Origin: Kineococcus sp. NBC_00420
Lineage (GTDB): Bacteria > Actinomycetota > Actinomycetes > Actinomycetales > Kineococcaceae
Direction: 5' to 3'
DNA: 64,000 bases
NCBI RefSeq assembly: GCF_036021035.1
Contig: NZ_CP107930.1
Location: 3,100,001-3,164,000, forward strand
This document shows positions 15,735 through 23,388 of the stretch, one piece after another. Both the position numbers and the translations under genes were made by a program. How positions within the stretch are numbered: the stretch's first letter is position 1; each line of letters begins with the position of its first letter. The notes beneath the pieces were generated by a model, which was given only the letters and a program-made list of their open reading frames with translations, was not told where the DNA came from and ran no database searches.

Positions 15735-16745
15735 TCAACCGGTGGTGAGGACCATCCGGAAGCGGGCCTGACCGGAGTGCATCCGGTCGAAGGCCTCGGC
15801 TGCCCCGGCGAGCGGACGCTCCTCGACCAGGCCGCGGATCCCCTGGTCGACGGCGAAGCGGAGGTTGTCCTCGTTCTCGATGGCGCGGCCGGTGAGGGAA
15901 CCCTCGAGGACGGCGTCACCGAAGATCAGACTCAGCGCGGGGACCGCGATGGGCTGGCTGCCGGCGCCGACGACCATCAGGTGGCCGCCGTGGGCCAGGC
16001 CTCCCAGCAGGGCCGAGGTCGAGTCGCCGGCCGCGGCGGTGGCGACGATGACCCGGGCCCCGCCCAGCCGCTGGAGCCCGGCCGCCACGTCGTCGGCCAC
16101 CGCGTCGAGGTAGTACCGCGCCCCGAACGACCGCGCCTGCTCCTCCTTGGCCCTGCCCCTGGCGATCGCGACGACCCGCAACCCCATGCGCGCGGCGTAC
16201 TGGAGGCCCAGGTGCCCGAGCCCGCCGATCCCCTGGACCGCCACGAGGTCCCCGGCCCGCACCCCGGCCTTGAGCAGCGCGTTGTAGACGGTGAACCCGG
16301 CGCACAGCAGGGGCGCGGCCTCGGCGGAGGTCAGCTCGTCGGGAACCGCCACCAGGCCGCTGGCCCGCGCGTAGGCCACCTCGGCGTAGCCGCCGTCGAC
16401 GCTCGAGCCGGTGAGGGGCTGGTCGGCGCAGGCGACGAAGTTCCCGCGGCGGCAGGCGTCGCACACCCCGCAGTGCCCACCGAGGTACCCCACGCCGACC
16501 CGCTGGCCCAGGGACCAGCCGGAGACGCCGTCACCCAGGGCGTCGACGACGCCGACCACCTCGTGACCCGGAACGCGGGAGGGTTCGTGCGGTGCGTGCG
16601 GCTGCACGGTGAACACGTCGGTGTGGCAGATGCCGCACGCCTGGACCCTCAGGCGGACGTGCCCGGGGGCCGGGTCGACCAGCGGTCGGGTCGAGGGGGC
16701 CAGCGTTCCGTCCGGCGTGACGTGGAGGACGGCGTAGGTGCTCAC
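15735..16745 (-). CDS. Zinc-dependent alcohol dehydrogenase
   Basis: A 336-residue medium-chain dehydrogenase (AdhP/AdhT-like). Catalytic zinc ligands are visible in ACGICHTD and VPGHEVVG; the structural-zinc cysteines are in CGVCDACRRGNFVAC. The Rossmann motif is GIGGLGHLGLQYA. These are the residues expected for NAD-dependent oxidation of primary alcohols. GGAG lies upstream of the GTG start. It converges on the racemase gene and is not obviously part of an operon. Confidence 0.9.
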   Translation of the reverse strand: MSTYAVLHVTPDGTLAPSTRPLVDPAPGHVRLRVQACGICHTDVFTVQPHAPHEPSRVPGHEVVGVVDALGDGVSGWSLGQRVGVGYLGGHCGVCDACRRGNFVACADQPLTGSSVDGGYAEVAYARASGLVAVPDELTSAEAAPLLCAGFTVYNALLKAGVRAGDLVAVQGIGGLGHLGLQYAARMGLRVVAIARGRAKEEQARSFGARYYLDAVADDVAAGLQRLGGARVIVATAAAGDSTSALLGGLAHGGHLMVVGAGSQPIAVPALSLIFGDAVLEGSLTGRAIENEDNLRFAVDQGIRGLVEERPLAGAAEAFDRMHSGQARFRMVLTTG

Positions 16746-16795
16746 GGGCGCTCCACCACGGTCGCTCGTCCCGCTCGCGTCGAACGGCTGCCCGC

Positions 16796-17038
16796 TCAGA
16801 GGTCGCGGGTCTCGGTGCGGCGCGTCGTGGCGTTGCGGGTGGGGTCGGTGCTCGTCACGCTCGTCGTCCGCTGGGTCCGGGGCCGGAACAGCGCGAACTC
16901 GAGGACGATCCCGAGGACACCGACCACCATGAGGATCACCCCGACCGTCTTGAGGTCGACTCCGCTGAAGGAGACGGTCACGGCGAAGGCGAGGATCGCT
17001 CCGACCGCGAGGAGGAAGATGCTGGTTCCCAGGCGCAT
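16796..17038 (-). CDS. Small two-helix membrane protein (DUF6458-like)
   Basis: An 80-residue protein with two hydrophobic helices (SIFLLAVGAILAFAVTV and TVGVILMVVGVLGIVLEFALF) and a hydrophilic tail rich in Thr and Arg. The arrangement MRLGTSIFLLAVGAIL resembles DUF6458 proteins of actinobacteria, which have no known function. The ATG at 17038 was chosen as the first residue of the conserved part. It sits just upstream of the alcohol dehydrogenase in the same direction. Confidence 0.7.
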   Translation of the reverse strand: MRLGTSIFLLAVGAILAFAVTVSFSGVDLKTVGVILMVVGVLGIVLEFALFRPRTQRTTSVTSTDPTRNATTRRTETRDL

Positions 17039-17119
17039 CCGTCGAGCGTCCCGCGTCCGCCGTCGAAGCGCACCCCGGGAGCCCTGGTCGCGCCCGGCGC
17101 GTCGGCGTAGCGTCACGCC

Positions 17120-17485
17120 ATGGGCAGCACGGACCCGGTCGACACCAACCCTGGTTCCTACGCCGTCGTCTTCGAGAACGACCGCGTCCGCGTCCTGGAG
17201 TACCGCGACGTCCCGGGTCACCGCTCCGTGCCCCACGAGCACCCCGACAGCGTCATGGTCACCCTCAGCTCGTTCCGGCGCCGCCTGATCGCCGGGGACC
17301 GCCAGGTCGACGTCGAGCTCCCGAGCGGGGCCGTCCGGTGGCTGGGCGCCCAGGGCCATTCCGGGGAGAACACCGGGGACACCGAGACGCACTGCCTCTT
17401 CGTGGAGCTCAAGGAACCCGCCCCCGTCCCGCGCGAGGGTGCGCCCCCGCTCGGACCCAGCGGTGACGCCGCCGCGCGCGTCTGA
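17120..17485 (+). CDS. Small cupin-like protein
   Basis: A 121-residue soluble protein with a cupin-like pattern: VVFENDRVRVLEYRDVPG, then VPHEHPDSVMVTLSSF and a later HSGENTGDTETHCLFVELKE. This fits a single beta-barrel that may bind a metal through HEH. The function is unknown. TAGCGT lies six bases before the ATG and no ribosome-binding site is present, consistent with a leaderless mRNA. It precedes the sigma-factor locus, but nothing in the sequence ties it to that locus. Confidence 0.7.
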   Translation: MGSTDPVDTNPGSYAVVFENDRVRVLEYRDVPGHRSVPHEHPDSVMVTLSSFRRRLIAGDRQVDVELPSGAVRWLGAQGHSGENTGDTETHCLFVELKEPAPVPREGAPPLGPSGDAAARV

Positions 17486-17501
17486 CCGAGGGGGCCCGCT
17501 G

Positions 17502-17531
17502 GAGGCAACCTCGCGGGGCGCTGCGTCGTCT
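17502..17531 (+). promoter_or_regulatory. ECF-type promoter of the sigma-factor gene
   Basis: GAGGCAAC (17502-17509) is followed by a 17-nt spacer and CGTCT (17527-17531), which ends eight bases before the GTG at 17540. AAC in the -35 and CGTC in the -10 are typical of ECF promoters. The same motif with identical spacing precedes the exported protein at 18519, suggesting autoregulation and a leaderless transcript. Confidence 0.62.
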
Positions 17532-17539
17532 GGAGAGGT

Positions 17540-18046
17540 GTGGGGGGTTCGTTCGAGGAGTTCGTGAGCACCGGCAGCGACCGGCTGCTCGGCTTCGCGC
17601 TGCTCCTGACCGGCGACCGCGGCCACGCGGAGGACCTCCTGCAGGACGTGCTCGAGCGGATGTACGTGCGCTGGCGCCGCATCGACGACCCGCACGCCTA
17701 CGCCCGCACGGCGCTGGCCCGCAAGGTCACCGACCGGTGGCGGGCGCGGGCCCGTCGACCGCGCGAGGTCGTCTTCGAGGACCACCACGACGACCCCGTG
17801 GCCGACGGTGCCGCGGAACGGGCCGAACGGTCCCGGGTCGTCGAGGCGCTGCGGAACCTGCCGCCGCGGCAGCGCGCCGTCATCGTCCTGCGCTACTTCG
17901 AGGACTGGTCGGAGGAGCAGATCGCCGACCAGCTCGACGTCTCGCGCGGGACGGTCAAGAGCCAGGCCTCCAAGGGACTGGCCGCACTGCGTCAACGCAT
18001 GCAGGAGAGGAACGAGGAGGTGGGCGCACGGTGGACGAAGGGCTGA
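17540..18046 (+). CDS. SigE-family ECF RNA polymerase sigma factor
   Basis: A 168-residue ECF sigma factor of the actinobacterial SigE family. Region 2 (residues ~15-75: LTGDRGHAEDLLQDVLERMY and the following helix) recognises the -10, and region 4 (LPPRQRAVIVLRYFEDWSEE, then VSRGTVKSQASKGLAAL) recognises the -35. GTG at 17540 has no ribosome-binding site but is placed exactly as the downstream ATG at 18519 relative to a shared promoter motif, which supports this start. It overlaps the next gene by 16 bases. Confidence 0.92.
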   Translation: MGGSFEEFVSTGSDRLLGFALLLTGDRGHAEDLLQDVLERMYVRWRRIDDPHAYARTALARKVTDRWRARARRPREVVFEDHHDDPVADGAAERAERSRVVEALRNLPPRQRAVIVLRYFEDWSEEQIADQLDVSRGTVKSQASKGLAALRQRMQERNEEVGARWTKG

Positions 18047-18477
18047 GCGGCTGGGAGGACCGGCTGCGGCGCGAGCTCGACGCGTCGGTCCGCGACGTCC
18101 GGACGGGTGACGACCTCGTCGTGCGGACGCGAGAAGGGGGTCGGCGACGGGTGCGGCGCCGGCGCGCGCTGGTGACGTTGCCCGCGGCGGTCGTCGTGGC
18201 GGGGGGTGCGGTGTGGGCGGGCCGCCAGGCCGCGCCCCAGCCGGTGGCCCCGGCGAGCAGCCCGATCACGGCCGCCCCGACGCCGCTCGTGGTGGCGACG
18301 GTGCCACCCGTCCTGACGATGGGTGAGGACGCTGCCCGTGACGTGTTCTTCGGCGCCGGCTACACCTACGACGACGCGGTGGAACTCGGGGGGTTGTGGA
18401 ACACCGACGACTGGCAGGCCAAGGCCCTCGGTGGGCAGGCCCTGCAGAACGGTCAGGCCCTTCCGATCTCCCGCTGA
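18031..18477 (+). CDS. Single-pass membrane protein in anti-sigma position, with one GYTYDDA module
   Basis: A 148-residue protein with a short cytoplasmic part (residues 1-45), one transmembrane helix (ALVTLPAAVVVAGGAVWAG, ~46-64), a Pro/Ala linker and an outer module (~100-148). The module contains AGYTYDDAVELG, then W, AK, GG and LPIS landmarks. The position behind, and overlap with, the sigma gene suggests an anti-sigma factor, but no ZAS or other known anti-sigma motif is seen. The module is repeated twice in the next gene. Confidence 0.72.
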   Translation: MDEGLSGWEDRLRRELDASVRDVRTGDDLVVRTREGGRRRVRRRRALVTLPAAVVVAGGAVWAGRQAAPQPVAPASSPITAAPTPLVVATVPPVLTMGEDAARDVFFGAGYTYDDAVELGGLWNTDDWQAKALGGQALQNGQALPISR

Positions 18478-18480
18478 TCC

Positions 18481-18510
18481 GAGGCAACGCGACGAGTGCG
18501 TGAGGCGTCT
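18481..18510 (+). promoter_or_regulatory. ECF-type promoter of the exported GYTYDDA protein
   Basis: GAGGCAAC (18481-18488), a 17-nt spacer and CGTCT (18506-18510) reproduce the motif upstream of the sigma gene. In both cases the -10 begins 13 bases before the start codon. The predicted transcript is leaderless or has a leader of only a base or two. Confidence 0.62.
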
Positions 18511-18518
18511 TCCAGGGC

Positions 18519-19085
18519 ATGAGCGACAACGACACCCGGATCACCCGGACCCCGGCGAACCGGCGCGCAGCGCGGATCGTCACGGCGACCATCGTCGCGG
18601 GCGGCATCGCCCTCGCCGGCGGGACCGCCTACGCCAACGCGGACCCCGAGCAGGCCCCGGCCGCCCCCGCAGCGGCTCCCGCGGTCCCCGTCACCCACGT
18701 CGACCCCGTCCCCGCGCCGAGCACCGACCCCGACCAGGCCTCGCGCGAGGTGTTCTTCGCGGCGGGCTACACCTACGACGACGCCGTCGTCCTCGGTGCG
18801 CAGTGGTCGCAGGACCCGTGGGAGGCGAAGGTCACCGGCGGCGAGAAGCTCACCGCCGGTGAGGCCCTGCCGATCGCCCCCGGCAGTTCCCCGACGGCTC
18901 CGAGCGACCCCGGGACCGGGGTCGGTGACGACGAGTCCGCGGCCGTCGACGCGTTCTTCGCGGCCGGGTACACCTACGACGACGCCGTTGCCCTCGGTAC
19001 CGTCTGGAACGTGGACCCCTGGGAGGCGAAGGTCACCGGCGGCGGGAAGCTGCTCGCGGGCGAGACCCTGCCGGTCGCACCCTGA
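18519..19085 (+). CDS. Exported or membrane-anchored protein with two GYTYDDA modules
   Basis: A 188-residue protein with an N-terminal hydrophobic helix (IVTATIVAGGIALAGGTAYA, ~20-39) that may be a signal peptide or an anchor, a Pro/Ala-rich linker and two copies of a ~48-residue module (~71-120 and ~138-187). Each module has FFAAGYTYDDAV, LG, W, DPWEAKVTGG, L, G and LP in fixed order. The module also occurs once in the upstream protein. I do not recognise the domain. The promoter matches that of the sigma gene. Confidence 0.75.
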   Translation: MSDNDTRITRTPANRRAARIVTATIVAGGIALAGGTAYANADPEQAPAAPAAAPAVPVTHVDPVPAPSTDPDQASREVFFAAGYTYDDAVVLGAQWSQDPWEAKVTGGEKLTAGEALPIAPGSSPTAPSDPGTGVGDDESAAVDAFFAAGYTYDDAVALGTVWNVDPWEAKVTGGGKLLAGETLPVAP

Positions 19086-19086
19086 C

Positions 19087-20058
19087 GTGAGCACGAGCCT
19101 GCCGCGCGCCGGTTTCGAGGTCGAGCTGCTCGCCCCCGTCGGGGTGAGCCGGCTCGACCTCGCGCAGGAGATGGCTTCCCGCGCAGGCGGATCGGTGCGT
19201 CGCCGGTTCCACGTCGACACCGAGGCGTCGTCGGCGCCGGGGGTGTCGACGTTCTGGCACCTGACCCCCGCCTTCGACGTCCTCGACGCCGGGGGCGGGG
19301 CGGTGTGCTCCCTCGTCGACGACACGACGATCGTCGCCGACCTCGACGCCCGGGCACCCTCGAAACCCGGGTGGTACCGGATCCTCAGCGACGACCCGCG
19401 GCTGCTGCGCCTCGTGGAACGTCACGCCGACCCGGCGGAGGGGATCGGATCGGTGCTGGACCCCGTCGCGGAACTGTTCGGCGTCCGGGTCCGGGACGCC
19501 GGGGTCGTGCGCAGGCTCGACGACTCCGCGGGGGCGACGATCGCGCTGGCGGCGCCGCTGCCGGGGGAGCGGGAACGTCCCTGCGAGGTCGTGACCCCGC
19601 CGTGGGTGGACGACCACGCCCGGCGACTCGAGGAACTGCTGGAACCCGCCCGCGACCTGGGGTTCACCGTTCCGGCCGAGGCGGCCGTCCACGTGAACCT
19701 CGACGCCGGACCGTTCCGGGACGTCGGGCGGTTCCGGCACGTCGTGTCGACGTTCGGGGAACGTCGCGAGGAACTCCGGGGACTGTTCGCGACGAACCCG
19801 CGCTGCACCCGGCTCGCGCCGCTGCCCGTGGAACTCGTGGAACTCGTCCGACGGGACTGGCCGGACTGGGGTTCGCTGCGCACCGCCGCGGCCGCCACGG
19901 GCGTGAGCAAGTTCAGCGACGTGAACCTGACGCGGGTGCTGGGCGTGCGTCCGGGCCCCGACGTCCTCGAGGTGCGGATCCTGCCCGGGGCCATCGACGG
20001 GGCGTCGATCGGTGGGCGGTTCGTTCAGCTGGTGGAGTTGTTGCGCTCGACGAGGTAG
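19087..20058 (+). CDS. Amidoligase-family enzyme
   Basis: A 323-residue protein resembling the ATP-dependent amidoligase family related to glutamine synthetase. The opening GFEVELLAPVGVSRLDLA and the HVDTEASS and VDDTTIVADLD segments correspond to the metal-binding beta-strands. VHVNLDAGPF and LEVRILPG correspond to later catalytic strands. Known relatives are thought to form peptide-like bonds; no substrate is known. The usual partner amidotransferase is absent. The 3' end overlaps a small convergent gene. Confidence 0.7.
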   Translation: MSTSLPRAGFEVELLAPVGVSRLDLAQEMASRAGGSVRRRFHVDTEASSAPGVSTFWHLTPAFDVLDAGGGAVCSLVDDTTIVADLDARAPSKPGWYRILSDDPRLLRLVERHADPAEGIGSVLDPVAELFGVRVRDAGVVRRLDDSAGATIALAAPLPGERERPCEVVTPPWVDDHARRLEELLEPARDLGFTVPAEAAVHVNLDAGPFRDVGRFRHVVSTFGERREELRGLFATNPRCTRLAPLPVELVELVRRDWPDWGSLRTAAAATGVSKFSDVNLTRVLGVRPGPDVLEVRILPGAIDGASIGGRFVQLVELLRSTR

Positions 20059-20279
20059 GTGTGGCCGCCGCGGGTCACGCGCTCCCAGCCGTCGAAGCCG
20101 GCGCTGGCCTCCTCCGGGGTGCGCGGCCCGCGCTGCGGCCCCTCCTCCTGCGACACCTGGGCCGGGCCGGTGAAGTTGAAGACCGCGTCGAGGAAGAGGT
20201 CGAAGAGGCGGTTCCGGGACCGGGGGCGCTGCAGGGAACGTGGGGTCCGCGTCGGGTCCGGCGACGATACTTCGTGCAT
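20025..20279 (-). CDS. Small hypothetical protein convergent with the amidoligase
   Basis: An 84-residue protein without a recognised domain; it has basic patches and ends in GGHTYLVERNNSTS. TACACT lies eight bases before the ATG without a ribosome-binding site, which suggests a leaderless transcript. Its last 34 bases overlap the amidoligase gene on the opposite strand. Functional association with the amidoligase, for example as a peptide substrate, is speculation. Confidence 0.55.
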   Translation of the reverse strand: MHEVSSPDPTRTPRSLQRPRSRNRLFDLFLDAVFNFTGPAQVSQEEGPQRGPRTPEEASAGFDGWERVTRGGHTYLVERNNSTS

Positions 20280-20365
20280 GAATCGTTAGTGTACGCGTGA
20301 TCGGCGACCCCGTCGAGGTGACGCTCACCATGCCCATGCCCATGACCACGATGCGGTCACCGGAC

Positions 20366-20392
20366 GCCTCCTTGCCGGAACGGCAAGGAGGC
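20366..20392. promoter_or_regulatory. 27-bp perfect palindrome upstream of the methyltransferase
   Basis: Arms GCCTCCTTGCCG (20366-20377) and its exact complement (20381-20392) flank GAA. The central 15 bases, TTGCCGGAACGGCAA, also occur at 29320-29334 between the TrxR-like gene and the XRE-cupin gene. A regulator site is more likely than a terminator because it lies between two divergent starts. Confidence 0.65.
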
Positions 20393-20427
20393 TCGACCGC
20401 GGCAGCCCGACCGCGGACGATCGGTCC

Positions 20428-21072
20428 ATGCCCCACTTCGACCTCACCGCCCGCGACGCCCGTGAACTCTGGGAGGGCATGTACTCCTCCGGCCACGGGC
20501 ACGTCTGGAGCGGAGAACCCAACGCCGCGCTCGTCGACGCCGTCGCCGACCTCACCCCGGGCACGGCCCTGGACCTCGGCTGCGGGGAGGGCGGTGACGT
20601 CCTGCACCTGGCCCGCCTCGGCTGGCGGGTCACCGGCGTCGACGTCTCCGACACCGCGATCGAGCGGGCCCGCGCGCACGCCGCGCAGGCAGGGGTCGAG
20701 GCGCACTTCGAACGCCACGACCTCGGCCAGACCTTCCCCGCGGGGGAGTTCGACCTGGTGACGGCGTCCTTCCTGCACTCCTTCGCCTTCCTCGACCGGA
20801 TCGACGTGCTGCGCCGCGCGGCGCAGGCGGTGGCGCCGGGGGGTTCGCTGCTCGTCCTCGGTCACCACACCGTCCCGCCGGCCCAGCTCGAGCGCTGGCG
20901 CGACGACGGCGTCGTCATCGACCTGCCCTCGCCCGCGGAACTGCGCGAACGGCTCGCGCCGGCGGGGGAGTGGCGCGTCGGGCGGGAGGAGACGACCGAA
21001 CGGAGGATCACGTTCGAGGACGGCAGTACCTTCGTCGGAGCCGACGGTGTCCTGCGCCTGGACCGCAGCTGA
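20428..21072 (+). CDS. Class I SAM-dependent methyltransferase
   Basis: A 214-residue methyltransferase with motif I ALDLGCGEGGDVLHLA (residues ~49-64), the acidic end of strand 2 in VTGVDVSD and motif IV-like FDLVTASFLHS. The N-terminal YSSGHGHVWSGEPNAAL stretch resembles TehB-like and thiopurine methyltransferase-type enzymes that act on small molecules. A 27-bp palindrome upstream suggests it is regulated, possibly by the XRE-cupin protein encoded at 29355. Confidence 0.85.
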   Translation: MPHFDLTARDARELWEGMYSSGHGHVWSGEPNAALVDAVADLTPGTALDLGCGEGGDVLHLARLGWRVTGVDVSDTAIERARAHAAQAGVEAHFERHDLGQTFPAGEFDLVTASFLHSFAFLDRIDVLRRAAQAVAPGGSLLVLGHHTVPPAQLERWRDDGVVIDLPSPAELRERLAPAGEWRVGREETTERRITFEDGSTFVGADGVLRLDRS

Positions 21073-21120
21073 CCTGCGGGAATGCGGGTCCGTTCACCCT
21101 GGCGTGGTAATTCTTGGCCC

Positions 21121-22695
21121 ATGCCGTCCCCGCGCCTGGCCCTCACCCGCACCTACCTCGCGCCGAACTCCGAGCAGGCTCCCGGCGCCGGTGAGCTGCC
21201 CGGCGTCGCCGACGTCGGCCCCCTCGTCGACGTCGTCAGCGAGGAGACGCACTACGACACGGCCGACCTCGCGCTGGCCGCGGCCGGCGTCTCGGTGCGG
21301 CGCCAGACGGCCGAGCGCACCAGCCCCGCGCCCCGCGGCTGGGTCCTCGAGGTGCCCGGCCGGGGCCCCCGCACCCACGAGGTCCGCCACGCCCTGGGTC
21401 GGGCCGTCCGCACCGCACCCGCTGCGCTGCAACGTCTCACCTGGGCCGCGGCCCGTGGACGTGCCCTCGGTCCCGTCCTGGCGCTGACCACCAGCGCGAA
21501 CCAGCGCGACCTGCTCGACGCCGACGGCCTCGTCGTCGCCCGCCTGACCACGCGCGCCGTCTCCGCCCGGGCGCTCGCGCCCGAGGACGCCGCCGCGCAG
21601 ACCTGGTCGGAGTGGCAGGTCGAGGTCGTCGACGGCCGCCGCGACCTGCTCGACGCCATCACCGACGCCTGGGAGGCCCTCGGCGCCGAGGAGTCCGACC
21701 GCACCGCGCAGCTGCGCACCGTCCTCGACGGCCCGGACGACGACGAGGGCGACGACGCCGTCTCGGTCGACGACAGCGCCGGCGCGGCCGTCCTCGCCCG
21801 CCTCGCGCAGGACGTCGGCTGGCTGCTGACCCAGGACCCCCTGGCCCGCATCGACGCCCCCGACGCCGTCCGCTCGCTGCGGGTGGCCGCCCGCCGCCTG
21901 CACAACGTGCTCAGCACCTTCGCCCCGCTCTTCACCGAGGACGCCACCGACGCGCTGCGCGCCGACCTCGCCTGGATCACCGAGGTCACCCGACCCTCCC
22001 GCGACCTCGAGGTCCTCGCCGAGCAGCTGCTCGAGGACCTCGACGAGGAGGCCGCGGGCCACGTCGCCGGGACCGGCACCGGCGACCCCGCCGTCGTCGC
22101 CGACCGCGTCCGCGCCATCCTCACCGAACGGGCCGACGCCGCCCACGCCGCGGTGCTCGAGGCGCTGGACTCCCAGCGCTACCGCGACCTCGTCGCCGCC
22201 CTCGAGGCGTTCGTCGCCGACCCGCCGACGGTCAAGCCCGCCCGCCGCGACGCCCGCAAGGTCCTGCTGCCGCTGGTCTCCGAGGCCCACCGCGCGGTCC
22301 GCGACGCGTACCGCGACGTCGACCTCGACGACCACAGCGAGATCGACCACGACGTCGACCACGCCACCGCCGACGACGCCGCGGCGCTCACCCGCCTGCG
22401 GGTCGCCGCCGCCGCCGCGCGCGACGCGGCCGCCGTCGTCGCGCCCCACGTCGGGGAACCGGCCGAGGAGTACGTCGACGTCGTCAAGGAACTCCTCGAC
22501 GTCCTCGACGAGCACGCCGAGACCGTCGTCGCCCGCGAGTTCCTCGCCGGTCTCGTCGACGACTTCGGCTCCGGCGCGTTCGTCCTCGGGCGCCTCCACG
22601 CCCTCGACGAGGTCCGCTCGGCCGTCGCGTTCCACGACGTCGAGAGCGCGTGGGACGCCGCCAACCGCAAGAAGCTCCGCCGCTTCATGAAGTGA
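21121..22695 (+). CDS. CYTH and CHAD domain protein
   Basis: A 524-residue acidic protein. The N-terminal part (~1-200) has a CYTH-type triphosphate-binding fold (YDTADLALAAAGVSVRRQT, then GWVLEVPG). The C-terminal part (~245-520) is a helical CHAD domain with conserved basic motifs VRSLRVAARRLHNVL and RKVLLPLV, plus a terminal ANRKKLRRFMK. CHAD domains bind polyphosphate, so this may be a polyphosphate-associated protein, in line with ppk2 and pit 12 kb away. TAATTC lies seven bases before the ATG, suggesting a leaderless start. Confidence 0.87.
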   Translation: MPSPRLALTRTYLAPNSEQAPGAGELPGVADVGPLVDVVSEETHYDTADLALAAAGVSVRRQTAERTSPAPRGWVLEVPGRGPRTHEVRHALGRAVRTAPAALQRLTWAAARGRALGPVLALTTSANQRDLLDADGLVVARLTTRAVSARALAPEDAAAQTWSEWQVEVVDGRRDLLDAITDAWEALGAEESDRTAQLRTVLDGPDDDEGDDAVSVDDSAGAAVLARLAQDVGWLLTQDPLARIDAPDAVRSLRVAARRLHNVLSTFAPLFTEDATDALRADLAWITEVTRPSRDLEVLAEQLLEDLDEEAAGHVAGTGTGDPAVVADRVRAILTERADAAHAAVLEALDSQRYRDLVAALEAFVADPPTVKPARRDARKVLLPLVSEAHRAVRDAYRDVDLDDHSEIDHDVDHATADDAAALTRLRVAAAAARDAAAVVAPHVGEPAEEYVDVVKELLDVLDEHAETVVAREFLAGLVDDFGSGAFVLGRLHALDEVRSAVAFHDVESAWDAANRKKLRRFMK

Positions 22696-22703
22696 CGCGT
22701 TCA

Positions 22704-22735
22704 CCCCGGTCCCCCTCCACGACGGGGGTCCGGGG
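22704..22735 (+). terminator. Hairpin terminator after the CYTH-CHAD gene
   Basis: CCCCGGTCCCCC (22704-22715) and GGGGGTCCGGGG (22724-22735) pair at eleven of twelve positions across an 8-nt loop, nine bases past the stop. Confidence 0.7.
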
Positions 22736-22773
22736 AGGGGGCCGGCGGCCGGGCGGGTGGCTAGGGTCGGGGG

Positions 22774-23388
22774 GTGAGCGAGTCCCCCACGACCCCGTCC
22801 GCCGAGTTCTCCACCCCCGTGACGCTGACCGGGTCACGCGTGGTGCTGGAACCGCTGAGCCACGAGCACGCGGACGGGCTGCGCGCCGTCGTCACCGAGG
22901 GCGACCTGCACCGGACCTGGTACACCCACATCCCCGCGCCCGACGCCGTCGAGGCCGAGATCGACCGGCGGCTCGGGTTGCAGGCCCGGGGCGAGATGGC
23001 GCCGTGGGCCGTCCGCCGTCTCGACACCGGCGAGGTGTGCGGGGCCACGACGTTCATGGCCGTGCGGCCCGCGGCGCGCAAGCTCGAGATCGGGTCCACG
23101 TTCTACGCGAAGAGCGCGCAACGCACCGGTATCAACACCGAGACCAAGTTGCTGCTGCTCACCCGGGCCTTCGAGGAACTGCGCTGCATCGCCGTCGAGT
23201 TCCGCACGCACTGGCACAACCACCAGTCCCGCGCCGCGATCGCCCGCCTCGGCGCGAAGCAGGACGGTGTGCTGCGCAACAACGACATCTGGCCCGACGG
23301 TTCCTACCGCGACACCGTGGTGTTCTCGATCCTCGACCAGGAGTGGCCCGCCGCCCGCACCGACCTGCGGTACCGGTTGCAGCGATGA
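22774..23388 (+). CDS. GNAT acetyltransferase (RimJ/RimL type)
   Basis: A 204-residue GNAT protein similar to the RimJ/RimL and DUF-type N-acetyltransferases. LEIGSTFYAKSAQRTGINTE and the downstream HNHQSRAAIARLGAKQDGVL follow the standard acetyl-CoA-binding arrangement, but the RxxGxG loop is replaced by QRTGIN. The substrate is unknown. TAGGGT lies six bases upstream of the GTG. The gene overlaps the ABC ATPase by four bases and so is the first gene of that operon. Confidence 0.8.
   Translation: MSESPTTPSAEFSTPVTLTGSRVVLEPLSHEHADGLRAVVTEGDLHRTWYTHIPAPDAVEAEIDRRLGLQARGEMAPWAVRRLDTGEVCGATTFMAVRPAARKLEIGSTFYAKSAQRTGINTETKLLLLTRAFEELRCIAVEFRTHWHNHQSRAAIARLGAKQDGVLRNNDIWPDGSYRDTVVFSILDQEWPAARTDLRYRLQR

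Noticed and set aside
21092-21099. GTTCACCC before the CYTH-CHAD gene as a PHO box
   Set aside because: Only one unit is present, and the 11-base direct repeat needed for a PhoP box is missing.
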